Below, in pieces: positions 47,943 to 59,053 of a stretch of DNA of 64,000 nt. A program made the translations under genes and the position numbers. The notes below the pieces were generated by a model, which saw only the letters and a program-made list of their open reading frames with translations, was not told where the DNA came from and ran no database searches. How positions within the stretch are numbered: the first letter of the stretch is position 1; each line of letters opens with the position of its first letter. This DNA is from Hedera helix. Lineage: Eukaryota > Streptophyta > Magnoliopsida > Apiales > Araliaceae. The stretch spans positions 17,641,996-17,705,995 of the forward strand of contig OX359278.1 in the NCBI GenBank assembly GCA_947179155.2. The letters run 5' to 3'.

Positions 47943-48241
47943 TGCTACGTTTAGATTGAGTGAATGAAATGAAAGAAATAATATAATGAAAAATAGTGTA
48001 TTAGATGATCATTTTGAAAGATAAATCATTCTAGTAGATGGAATGAATCATTTCATCCCTTTGATTTTTATTCCATGCGAGAGGTGGTGGAATAAAATTC
48101 ATTCCAATAGAATGAATATGTATGATAATTTTACTATCATATTAGACCACTCATTCTCACTAACAATCAAACATATACTTGAAATACCTTAAAATCATTT
48201 CATTCATTCTTCCATTTCATTCCTTTAATCCAAACACAACA
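47943..48241. mobile_element. Tourist-like MITE (PIF/Harbinger type)
   Basis: 299 bp with terminal inverted repeats TGCTACGTTTAGATT and, on the right reverse complement, TGTTGTGTTTGGATT. Inside these are GAATGAAATG/GGAATGAAATGG repeats. Both sides are flanked by TTA (47940-47942 and 48242-48244), the target of PIF/Harbinger elements. There is no coding capacity. Confidence 0.7.
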
Positions 48242-48418
48242 TTAGTGTTATGTTCATATCAATGACTGTTAGTTAGTATCAAGAAAAAATTTGAGGTTTA
48301 TGTTTACAACAGCTGCATCAAACAATGAAAAGTGAAACTTATGATTTGTTTATATCTGTTGATTGAAAATTTGAAATAATCATGTGGGGCGTTACTACAA
48401 AAAGAAGAAAAATATTTT

Positions 48419-48580
48419 GGACAAGTCTACATACACAACATTCAAACACAAAGTCAAATACTACATCTATCTTAACCATTAAAAAGTGGGGTATGACACA
48501 TATTTCAATATCATGTTCTACTTTTTAATGGTTAAGATGGACGTAGTGTTTAGATGTTGTGTACGTACTTATACTTATTC
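48419..48580. mobile_element. Hairpin MITE, 9-bp TSD, copy 1
   Basis: 162 bp. The left arm starts GGACAAGTCTACATACACAA. The right arm, reverse complemented, starts GAATAAGTATAAGTACGTAC and goes on with ACAACATCTAAACACTACGT. The arms share CATCTTAACCATTAAAAAGT-like sequence, so the element folds into one long imperfect hairpin. Flanking 9-mers AAATATTTT (48410-48418) and AAACATTTT (48581-48589) differ by one base. A 9-bp duplication points to a Mutator-like (MULE) mobiliser. Confidence 0.75.
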
Positions 48581-48589
48581 AAACATTTT

Positions 48590-49809
48590 TGACCAAGTTC
48601 CAACTCCAAAATTGGTATAATTAACCATGTTTGAACAGATCAAACCAAAAGTTCATTTTCATCATTCGTATAATTCAGTAGAGAGATTGTTAAAAAAAAC
48701 TTAAAACTCATTTCATTAAAATAATGATAATATATGCCAAGAAAAACTAGAAAATCCAGCTGCTATCCTTCAGAGCAGAGGAGGAAAGAATGAGAAAGTT
48801 GGAAACAAGACCTGCAAGCATAACAACTTTGTATATTGTGTGCGACAAAACAATCTCCAACCAATGCAACAAAAATATGGACTTGTTATATGTTATTTGA
48901 GCCCATTATGTTTTTAGCTTAGCTATATATACATGTTATTGTAACGAGGGTTACAGTATTATTTTTTTTTCTCAGCTTTAGCTGCCTTCTGAGTAGATTC
49001 ATAGATCGGATTGTTCATACTTTGATATAGTGATATTTTTTGCATCAAGTGGTTTTTCTCAATTTGGGTTTTCCACGTCTTGTGTTTTTGTCTTTAATTA
49101 TTTTCTTTGATTTATGTGTTTGCCATAATTTGTTTTTACACATTGTAAGCTAGTGGAATTTAGTTGGCTTGAAGGTAAAAATGCTCCCATATAAATTAAA
49201 ACAAAAACGAGCAGACTTTCAAATGCTTATCAATATATAAATGTATTAAACAGTGGATGGCCATGGCTTCCAAAAAAAGCTTATTAAACAAGAATACATT
49301 GATAGCTCAAGCCACAAACTAAGCAACTCCCAGTATAATCGATAAAAGTGATCATCACTAGGGGGTCTTTTCATTCTACATACGAAAAACATAAGCCAGA
49401 ATACTCAAAGAACAACGTTAAAAGGCGTAGTCTAAGAGAACAATCCAAATTGTTACAAGCGAAATGTTTATTCTTGGAAGAATTTCTTACTAGATCGCCA
49501 CAATGTAGTTATCTTCCTGAAACCACAGACCACTAAAATCTCCAAAAACTCCCATCACCGATAGTTTGTCTACAAATTGGAGCTTGGTTCCAAGTTTTCA
49601 TTCCTGCATTGAAGAAAATTAGCTAGAATGATTTCTCAAGTTTGGAGGGTTACCAGGGAACTCTTATTGCCCTACTTTCCACATATTTGGTACTATTATT
49701 CTGAATTGTGGGATGACAACCAAATGTGTTGTACATTCTACCATAGATAGCATTCCTCATATCTGATTTCATTTTGCGTACCTAGTCAATCAGCGTTCCT
49801 AGTTACCAT
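48590..49809. other. Intergenic region downstream of the NAC gene
   Basis: No second gene is seen. The 62-residue frame at 49348-49536 has no family features and lies in the predicted 3' flank of the NAC gene. The sequence is moderately AT-rich with a T run at 48961-48970. The NAC 3' UTR probably lies within 49500-49809. Confidence 0.5.
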
Positions 49810-52175
49810 TTAGAAGGGGTTAGTGTTTAGTGAATTGGACCAGCCATAACCTTCATGTGAAATACTCCCATGTCCAAAGAATCCCGTGTAGTCTCCTTGT
49901 CCCGGATAAGGTGACATGCTACTAAATGGACTGAAATCATCAATTAGTTCAACTTTCTCTGAAAAATTTGAGTGTGAAGAACTAGGAGAGATTTCAAAAT
50001 GCTCAAATGGCTGCCATGGGGTCATTGAATTTGGGAATTCATTATGTGGGCAGTAACCAGATAGGCCTTCTTGGCCTTGTGGGTATTCCTGTATCAATTC
50101 ATAAAGAACAAACTAAATTGAGAATTTCATTTTTAAAAACTATAAAATATTTGCTACGACATTGTTTGGTCAAACTTATCTGTCGCCGTTCATAGGAGAA
50201 ACCGATGCACTAGATTCTAAATATTTTAACCCTTCTGTCACTATTAATAGCAGATAACACTTCTTTCTTAAATATAGGATGTCCGTTTCTCCTATGGATA
50301 GCTACAGATGCATTAGCCCGAAGAGTGTCATTAGCCGAATTAAACAATAACTAATCTTTATACCTTAGACGAATCAAGAATGAAATCGGGTGAAACCCAA
50401 GGGCTAGTTCCCATTGGAGCTTGTTCAGTCTCCACCACTGTTGTTGTTTGATAAGGAGAAGTAAGAGCATTTGAATAATTACTCTCACTGCCCATGTAAT
50501 TTGTTTGAAATGGTATGTCATCAGGGATGATTACAGGCTCATTCAAAGTTCTAGTTGAGCTGAAATCCCCATTGCTTGAACAACTTCCAACTTGTTTTGC
50601 TTTTGGGTCTCCATAAATATCACTACTCTTCAGTGTCTGCTCATTCTTTTTAATGATACGGCACAAGGCAAATGGTCCCTATACAAAATTTCAAATTTTA
50701 ACAAGTCAAAATTATCAATAAACTTTATAAACTCAATAACGACCTAAAAGAAAACTTATAAATTTTATGTTCTTTTCTTTTCCATTAAGAACTCGGAAAA
50801 TGTGTAAACTTGGATATCAAAAGAAAGATAAGTCTGAGCATATGCCTCAATTAAAAATACCTTGGAACATGGAGATCCTTGAGAAACATCATCAGAGAGG
50901 CGATATTCGTGCATCACCCAGTCAGTTCTATCTCCTGCAGGAGCTCTTCCGCGATAAAATACTAGTGTTTTCCGGTATCCAATTACAGATGACTGGCATA
51001 CTACTTTCCTGTCTTTTCCAGTGGCCTTCCAGTATCCTACCCTTGTAGCTCGATTCGTTCGTGATCCGTTTGGGTATTTTCGATCGCGAGGGCAGAAGAA
51101 GAACCACTCCATATCACGTTTTGGAAGGAAGGATTTTTCTGCAATGTAATTTCTCATATATAAGAACTCTCACATTCCAAAACTAATCAAATCACTAGAG
51201 GGGAAAAAAAGGGAAAGAGCACAAGCAGAAAAGCTACAAAAAAACTAACAATGAAGCTGCACTTTTCCAACAATTCAACATTGCTAGCAAGTTGGAAATG
51301 TCAACTTTCAACTTTCCCCCTGTCTTACAAAAATAGTTTCTTTCGTTAACTTTATTTTTGTTTCATAGAAAGAGTCGACCATTTAGTGATGGATAAGTTA
51401 CATACACAACATCTAACCACAAAACCAATCACTACATCCATCTCAACTATTAAAAAGTTAGACATGACACAAATTTCAATATAAAATCCTATTTTTTAAT
51501 GATCAAGATCAATTTTGTGGTTGGCTTTTGTGGTTGTTGTTTGTGTACTTATACTTATTCTTTAGTGATAGTAGTATAAAATAACAGATGTCCTCAAGTT
51601 TGTCATCGTTATTTTGATTATTACATCATATTGCTAAACGAACAACTTATTATTTTGAGAGGTGTGCATGAAGCTAAAATAAATCATTCATATTTGTAAA
51701 TTTTGCAAAACAAATACTTAGTACTTGGACCAGAACTCAACGTCTAACACATTTAAACAAAATACATCAAGAAAAAGTTTAGACTGATTCAGCATTTTGG
51801 CTAGGATAGTGACATCCTCAGAATAAGGTGAAACTAATTGGACAACATTTCCACATGAGAAATGAAATTAAAACTGACTTTTATTTTTATTTTTTATTTC
51901 ATTGAACCAAAGTACTCATCACACAACACATACACACGCTTGTATCTTCTAGCATTTACTTTCTCCTGGCATTGAAGAATTAAGTATATTTTATACGTCC
52001 AAATTTTCAAATATTTACCTGGCAACTCCCATGGATCAAACTTGTACAAATCGATAACCGGAATCACTTCAAGTTCAATTTCAAGTCCCTTTATTTTCCT
52101 CTTCAAGTAATACCCAACCAATTCCTCATCAGTTGGGTGAAAACGAAATCCCGGAGGCAATGATGCCCCTGCCAT
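49810..52175 (-). CDS. NAC transcription factor, NAC071/NAC096-like, four exons
   Basis: Exons on the minus strand: 52175-52019, 51138-50861, 50678-50364 and 50088-49810. All introns have GT...AG borders and the frame is continuous, giving 342 residues. The NAC domain covers residues 5-156 with all five subdomains: A (LPPGFRFHPTDEELVGYYL), B (VIPVIDLYKFDPWELP), C (YPNGSRTNRATRVGYWKATG), D (GYRKTLVFYRGRAP, DWVMHEYRL) and E (ALCRIIKK). The first exon-intron junction after WELP is the usual NAC position. The GLEIELEVIPVIDLYKFDPWELP and IGYRKTLVFY features match the Arabidopsis NAC071/NAC096 group (from memory), which acts in vascular and wound tissue responses. Residues 157-342 are Ser/Thr/Pro-rich with acidic patches, as in activation domains. 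There is no C-terminal membrane anchor. An upstream in-frame TTG is ignored because ATG at 52175 starts the conserved N-terminus. Confidence 0.93.
50178..50309. repeat. Inverted repeat in NAC intron 3, MITE-like
   Basis: Arms 50178-50202 and 50285-50309 are imperfect inverted copies (ATCTGT..C..TTCATAGGAGAAAC against ATCTGTAGCTATCCATAGGAGAAAC). The 132-bp unit fills half of intron 3. No clear target duplication was found, so it is not assigned to a superfamily. Confidence 0.6.
51391..51560. mobile_element. Hairpin MITE, 9-bp TSD, copy 2 (in NAC intron 1)
   Basis: 170 bp with perfect 9-bp target duplications TTTAGTGAT (51382-51390 and 51561-51569). Ends GGATAAGTTACATACACAAC and, reverse complement of the right side, GAATAAGTATAAGTACACAA. 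The interior matches copy 1 (ACTACATC, AACTATTAAAAAGTTAGACA). It sits inside NAC intron 1 (51139-52018). Confidence 0.85.
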
Positions 52176-52727
52176 TTTCCTTCTAACCAAAAAATCGAAA
52201 ATCTAGCAACGAAAAAAGAGAAGAAAATAACGAAATATCAAAAGAAGTTTTGAATGAACTAGTTCCTCACCAAGTGTCAAGACTGTACCTATTGAAAATT
52301 TGGAAGATCCAAAAGTAAAAGCTTTTGTCAGCACAAAACTTTTTTTCAAGAATTGGAAAAGACTTCCATAGATTGCACCCCTTGTTCAACAGAATCATTT
52401 TACTGAAAAAAATCAGTGATTTTCCTGGTGTAACAATCCCCCACGAATCCCTTTTAAAATTAGAAGCCAGAAGAATAATTTAGCAGAAAATAAATAAATT
52501 CCCAGAAATAACTAGAAGACCAAACTGTCTGAATCCAATAAATTAATCAGATTATTATATAAAACAGAGCAAAAAACAGAGCAAAAACAGGGGAAAAGGT
52601 TGAAACTAGTTAGGATTTCAAAATTTATAAGCTTTTTTAAATACCCAGAAGCTAAATCTGTTAGTTCTAATTAAGTGTTTATTTTGAGAGAAGTTGTGTG
52701 GAGTAAAAGCAGAGGACATACTGTTGG

Positions 52728-52736
52728 TTTATATAG
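52728..52736 (-). promoter_or_regulatory. TATA box of the NAC gene
   Basis: The minus strand reads CTATATAAACC, a strong plant TATA box, about 555 bp before the start codon. It predicts transcription from about 52697 and a roughly 520-nt leader, unless a leader intron exists. A TTCCCGCC motif at 52869-52876 (E2F-type consensus) lies about 135 bp further upstream. Confidence 0.6.
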
Positions 52737-54969
52737 GGCTGCAGGGGAACCAACAGTCCAAAAATCTAAACACCGAAAGTTTGAGTTGCTTGTCTGGAGC
52801 TGACACAAAATTCCACAGATATGGCCCACCAAAAACTCGAAATCGTTTTCACAAGTAAAAACAGTTAATTCCCGCCATATTTTATAATTGAGCAGTTAAA
52901 GTGAAGGCAGTGTTTGGAGAATTCAGAGGAGTTTGTATTCCTGGCCATAAGTCCTTCAAATCTTGAGATCCTTACACATCATCTTGAGTCGGACGAAACA
53001 CTTTCACTTCATTTTTTTGGCAGTGTTGATGTCACTGGCATGTGGCATGACCCACTGTCCCAAAAAAGTTGTCCTGCAAGTGCTTCTCGAGTTTTATTTG
53101 ACACTTTCTGGTTTTTTGATTGGCCAAACACCTTGGAGGAAGCTCCATTCTATTTGCCAATGTGAATGGTGTTGGTAAAGGTAGTACCTATTAGTTCTTT
53201 ATTTTTCTCTTTTATGATTTTGGTGATAAAAAAATGGGTAGGGCCAAGGGATGGAGATGATGTTGGGAGACTATTTAGCCAGTTACTCTCTCACTAATGA
53301 ATTTATAAGACTCTTGACTACATTCCGAACAGGCCAAAATATAATATAATATATTTTTATGTAATTATTGTTCAAAAAGCATCATATGTGGCTCATGTAG
53401 TGACGACTTTACCAAGTCTCGTGTAATCCAACGGTAAACTCACTCTAGGGTAATTATGAGGTATTGGGATCTAATATTGACAAAGTCACAATCGTTAAAT
53501 TTCAGCCTAACATAATAAAAAGAAGAAGGTAGTGACTACTTTCCATGAAAAGGGGAGGAGAGTTCATCTGTAGCCTTCTGAGTACATTCCATCAAATGAG
53601 AAATGAATCATCAAGATGTAATGGGAACTCCAAAACTCGAACTTTGACTGCGTTCAAGCTTGGCTACGCCAACTTAGAAATCAACTGCAAAGATTTAACG
53701 GGAATCCAACATTCGAACCTTGACATAGGGATCAATCATCAAGTTTTAAGGGGAACTTCAAAATTCGAACCTTGACTAGGCCGGCATATGGATCAATCAT
53801 CTAGTTTTAAAGGAGATCCCTATTTAATGGTTGATTAGTACCGCAAGTTCTAAAATTTCTATTGAATTAGGTGGAAGTTATTAAAAGAATCCACAAAGCA
53901 ACTTATAGGTTGATCAAAGACACTACTTGTGTTTTTCACATGAGAAGGAGGGTATAAGTAAAGAAATGTTGTTGCTTATGGCCTTCGGAAATAATAGTAT
54001 TTGGGAATACTTATAAGCCACTAGGATTAGATACTTAATCCGTAATGGACTTGGGAGAAAATATTACTACAAAATTGATAATAAGACAAACTATTTTGAT
54101 TAATGGAAATATGCATTGTGGAAAGGATAGAAGAGTGATACTGGGTAACTAGGCAAAACTATCTAGTTTATTTAGACGAAATATTGTTGTATAGTACAAT
54201 CTGATATCAATGTTTTTTCGAGGTAACCTATATTGTTTTGGTCTATGTAACCTTACACTTTCAAATAGAATCTAGTTGTTCATCTTTCCAAGGTTTTTGT
54301 CTGCTAACCTACATTTTTCAATATCCGCGTTAAGCGCGTCATTTGATGGTGCGTCATTACTTCAAATAATGGACTAGTTGTGAAACTCCCAGCTCAAAAT
54401 GACGAATAAAAAGAGTAGAACTAATTGCTTTTCACCTCAAGGAAAAAGGCAAGTAAAGTGAAGAAAAAGTAGCAAATTAAGCTCAGGGCTTTAGAACAAA
54501 GAGAGATGTTTGGTCACAGCTGCAATCCCATGATATGGACTTCCAGCTCTTGATATGTTTTTTAATTACTACATTTCCACTATATAGTATGAACTGTTTG
54601 AACTTCTACTCGTACTAATTTGCTTACTTAATAAGCCTAACCTTTTTCCATATATGATAGTTTATCTAATCTTCATTATTATTATAATCGTATAAAATAA
54701 TCAACTAAAAATTTATATAAGCCATAAAAATATTAATTTTATGTTCAAACTTACAAATACCATCCACATATAAGGACCATTGCCTAAACACATCATTCTA
54801 GATACTTAATACTTAATACTTGGTTAAAGAAGACTAACAGATTAATTAATATGGCGCAAATATTATTTCTTTTCTTTCCTTTTCTTTTCTGGTTTTAAGT
54901 GGGGATATGGAATAGTTCGCTATGACCTCACCTCATGCTAGAAATTGTTATGCTAAAATTTGCGCGCGT
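52737..54969. other. NAC upstream region, no gene recognised
   Basis: The frames at 52914-53165 and 52963-53178 overlap the NAC promoter and have no homology features; they are not called. A degraded tRNA-like sequence is possible at 53425-53480. Nothing else is recognised except the repeat listed at 53604-53820. Confidence 0.5.
53604..53820 (+). repeat. Four degenerate tandem units (52-75 bp)
   Basis: Units begin near 53604, 53679, 53731 and 53791. Each contains ATCA.(T)C..(A/T)AGxTTTAA.GGGAA(C/T)(T/C)-like sequence, followed in three cases by CAA(A/C)A(T)TCGAAC.TTGAC. The open frame at 53545-53775 follows the repeat and is not a gene. Confidence 0.65.
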
Positions 54970-54972
54970 ATG

Positions 54973-55205
54973 CACTAGTGGTGCACAAATAGCTTGTGAC
55001 CTGCGGTTTGGCCTTGGTTTGGTCTGGGCTCGGCCTGGTCAAAGCCCGGCTTGGTCAAGGCTTGACCCGGCTCAATTCGGTCTAAAGGCCACGAACATGC
55101 CACATTTTTTTTGCTTAGATCCGGCCTGGCCTGGCCTACCAACAAGCTCAGCCTGGTCTGAGACACGGCCTGGTTCACCCAAAGCCCGACTCGGCTTGTC
55201 AATTT
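54973..55205. mobile_element. GC-rich hAT-like subterminal fragment
   Basis: A start like TAGTGGTGCACAAATAG is followed by many GGCC/CCCGG/GGTTTGG-type motifs, the composition of subterminal regions of plant Ac-type hAT elements. No right terminal repeat or 8-bp duplication was found, so it may be a truncated end. Reading frames on both strands (54935-55336, 54975-55202) reflect the Pro/Gly/Leu-biased repeat, not a protein. Confidence 0.35.
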
Positions 55206-55632
55206 TATTTCTTTGCTATTTCAATTCTCCCACTGCAGACGAAAACTTCTTTTTCGTGACAACTCATTCAATAAACCAAATAAAATTAGCGTCTTTCAAT
55301 ACGTTCATTCATGAATGTTTGTTTGTATACGAATAAAGAAATCAATGAAAACACATTGGGTAATGTAATATATAAGGATTTTTCTTGCCTAGCTGACAAC
55401 CTACACTTTTTGCAGACCTTTCATTACATTTTAATTTTAATAAATACTTAGCTTAAAAACTAGAAAGTCATTTGTAAAATAATAATAATAATAAAAAACA
55501 TAGTTTTCATAAAAGAAATAATTTTTTTATATTAATAATAGTATAAAATAATATAATATCTTTAAAATTATACAATATTTTAATTCATTATTGTAATTTG
55601 TAAGTTGTAACTTGTAAGTTGTAATACATTAC
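55206..55632. other. Intergenic region, no gene recognised
   Basis: AT-rich sequence with short (AAT) runs at about 55479-55492. Nothing else is seen. Confidence 0.5.
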
Positions 55633-58600
55633 TGTAACGACTCCAAAACCCCATCATTTGCTAATGGCGATCTCGTACGTTAATATAAACATTTTCCTTT
55701 ATCTTTATAATCATTTATTACAATTATAATACAGTTCATAAATCTCTTTATTTAAATTACATTAATACCCTGTCTCAGAATCATAACCTTCACCTTCTGT
55801 ACATTAGAACTTAGATCAAGAATATATAAATCATGACCTAGTCTATTACATTTCAAAACCATATATGTTATGATTTTATAACAACTTAACTTGTTAATAT
55901 CATCACCATACATAACTATCCATAAATCTTCTTGTTTATACATACATGTTTCATACATGCGAATTTATTACATATAAGACTGGACTTACAATAATACATT
56001 AATCATGCCTCATTTCAAGTTTTTCTAAATAAAACTTACATACATTTTATCCCCAATGGATTTACAATTTATACACTTCTTATTTAACGACCAGTTTAAT
56101 ATTCGAAAACTATGACGTCAATTACTTATACCTTTATATGTTTACATTTATCTACCTTGCTTGTACATTACCCAAATGCATATAACAAATTCCTTCACGT
56201 TCTTTTATTCATTTACCATGCTTTACCTTTTAGCTTTACCGGAATCTCCGGCTTTCTCATATTTTGCCTAAAAATGTCAGTTTATGGCAAGAGTGAGCAC
56301 AAAGGTTCAGCAAGTCTAACAGACAACATCTTTCATGCTTACAGTTTATATTCATGTGTTACACATTCTTACTTTACCATGATGTGCATAAATGTCACAT
56401 GTTACATTTAACAGTTAGAACACATAGTTATACGAAGTGCACATTTCAAAACTTTTGATGTCACATAGTCTATCAAATAACTCACATAAAACAATTATCA
56501 CATTTCAACAAGTATGAAAAACTTGAATGCTACGCTTTACACACTTAATCTTTACGTTCCTCAATCGTCTTTTATATTCTTCATTGCGTCAGTTTGTTTA
56601 TTTCAAACTTTATCTGTCAATATACAACCTATATATCATTAGAGGATCATAACATAGCTCATACATTCTTTAACTTAACCCATAATTACCATACCATTAA
56701 TCTCTATTTGTTTCACGTTTGATGTATTATACATTACATAGGTTAATAACACATCTTAACTCGTTATTGACCTTTTATAAAAACATTATCATGATTTTAC
56801 TTAACTTTTAGGTATGTTCAATTATACCGTTCTTGTTTCATTATACTTTAATACCCTTTACATTGACTATTTTTATCAATCTAGGGTTTACGTAACCCAT
56901 CTCTATCATTTCACATCAAAACATAGCTTTTCTTTTCATAACACGAGTTACTAATCAATCATCATTGGACCCCCATTTGTTTAACATGCTTAAGTATTTT
57001 GTTTATATATCATTAACTCTTAATCTTTAGAAAAACATGACCCGAATCCAACCCAATTCAGAAAATCAAAAACCGAAATCAGAAGGGTTGGGCGTAGCTG
57101 CGCTTGGTCCCACCGCAACTGCGGTCACCAGCGCAAGTGCACTCCCCTACATCCGCAGGTGCGCTTCAGCTCATTTCCCCCAACAGAAATATTGGGTGCA
57201 GCTGCGCTTGATTCATTGCAGGTGCGGTCATCCCTATACTTGAAAATTAATTTTTGCACATGCTTTACTGATTTTTAACTCCTTAATCTTACATCTAATT
57301 AAGTTCAAATTTCAACGATAGCTATGACTTACTACCTAGTATTTTACAAAAATACTACTTGGCTCATTTGGCTTCATAAAATCATTGAAGCAACAACCCG
57401 TAAAAGGGCGTTTCAACACATTTTCAACCTTAAAACTCATTTTTACCAACTTTGTGATTTTTGGTCATTTGTTTTTAAACTTCATTCCAACACTTGATAT
57501 AGTCTCTATACATCATATAAGACATGTCTAAACCTTTAAAACAACTTAGGTTTTTAAAAGGCGAGTTTTGTCCGTAAAATTCGTTTTAGGTCGAAACGAT
57601 TGATTTCGATCGTTCGAAGCACATTTCCATTCTAACTTTTATTCGTTGATTACCAAATTAACTTAGACACGTGTATTATCATAAAGCTAGGTCATTTAAC
57701 TTCATTTCGCCATTATTTTCTCAACATTGCCAAAAGTCACATTTGAGTTGAATTTTCATCAACTTTACGTATAACTCAATTTCTCACACTTAAACTTCCT
57801 TTCTTATATACTCATTAAAGAGTTCATTTCTAACCTTTGTAAACTTACATCACCTACATATGAATTGTTCAAAATTCATTTACCTTTAAATTATGTTTAC
57901 AAGAACATATAACTACCATAGCTAGTTTTAGCCTTCAAATTCATACTTTTTATAATTTTAAGCATTTTTCATGCTATCTTTCATACAATTACACCTCATA
58001 CCACCATACTCAACCTTATAGCTTAAGATTTCACCAAAATCATCCAACTCTAGACATATATTCTTCCATAAATCATAATTTTAACCGTAAATACGTGCAT
58101 AGACTAACTTATTACAAAGTTTCAAGTGTAGAAAACTTTTAAATTTTCATAGATGCTCAATCTTCTTACATAGAAAGTTTCATCATGTCGAGGCCTTCCT
58201 CTTTCCTTCTTGCTACATGACCATCCAAGCATCCAAGCTTATGAAACTTCAAGCTTTTCACTTTCATCCATGGCTTCCTATCTCTTTCTCTCTCTTAGGG
58301 CTTAATTCCAGCAAAACTAAGAATGAAGAAGAGCTCACTTAGTTGCTAGATTAAATAAGACTTAACCCAAGTTAGGTTAAGTCATCTTAACTACAGTTTA
58401 TCCCAACCAAGGATATTTTGGTCATTTCACATGTTTAATGAAGGCCATTTTTGACATTTCACCACTTGGGACTTAACGGTCATTACATAATTTGTCAATG
58501 AGGGTATTTTTGTCATTTTGTCCTTTAGGACACAAAGGTCATTAACTAAATTGTTGAGGGCAATTTGGTCAAAAGTCATTTTTGCTAGATTTTTCATTTT

Positions 58601-59053
58601 ATGTCATTTCCTCTTTAAAGGGACTTGTATACATTCTTCTCGTTAATTCATTTCATACTCGTTCAAATTGATTTTTCTTTCGATCGACCGACTAGGTCAT
58701 TCGTTTTTCACTGTGCTACGTTCACGTAGTCTCATTTTATAGCTTAATTAGTCATTTAATCGTAAATCGATTAAATAACTTTTACATAACTATAATTACA
58801 TTCTTAATTTTCTACGAATCTTCTAGGTTCCACCTTTAATCAATTTACATTCCCGACATCTCAATTAATCGAATTGCTCACTTTTTCCATATTTCGCTTC
58901 CTCGAAAAGCGAAGCTTAACTGAATTACCAAAATCCGCTCATATTATCATTTTATGACTTTTACGTCATTTCGTTCGTTTACTTAATATACATATGACAA
59001 TTTGAATCATACATGCATACTACATTCCCTCTACTCATATTCGGGAGTATTAC
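55633..59053 (-). mobile_element. Third long LTR, solo-LTR group (right end uncertain)
   Basis: Left end TGTAACGACTCC resembles the TGTGACGACCCC end of the 4.3-kb solo LTR. The motif GGCAAGAGTGAGCAC...TTCAGCAAGTCTAAC (56285-56320) is shared with both solo LTRs. A GC-rich block at 57080-57240 contains CGTAGCTGCGC and GCAGCTGCGC. The right end is placed where CATATTCGGGAGTATTAC (59035-59052) resembles the TCTGAGATATTACA end of the 4.3-kb LTR. No target duplication was confirmed. There is no coding sequence; frames at 55752-55958, 56112-56411 and 57037-57243 are chance. Confidence 0.6.

Noticed and set aside
52914..53178. Two overlapping frames upstream of the NAC gene
   Set aside because: They lie in the NAC promoter region, have ordinary chance length and no homology features.
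53410..53490. tRNA-like ATCCAACGGTAAACTC...GGTATTGGGATCTAAT
   Set aside because: Both promoter boxes are degenerate and no ends could be defined.
54935..55336. 133-residue + strand frame and 75-residue - strand frame, rich in Gly/Pro/Leu
   Set aside because: The GC-rich word repetition gives open frames on both strands; there is no domain and no gene context.
57037..57243. 68-residue frame over a GC-rich block
   Set aside because: It falls in the GC-rich block of the third long LTR, which has no coding role in the related LTRs.
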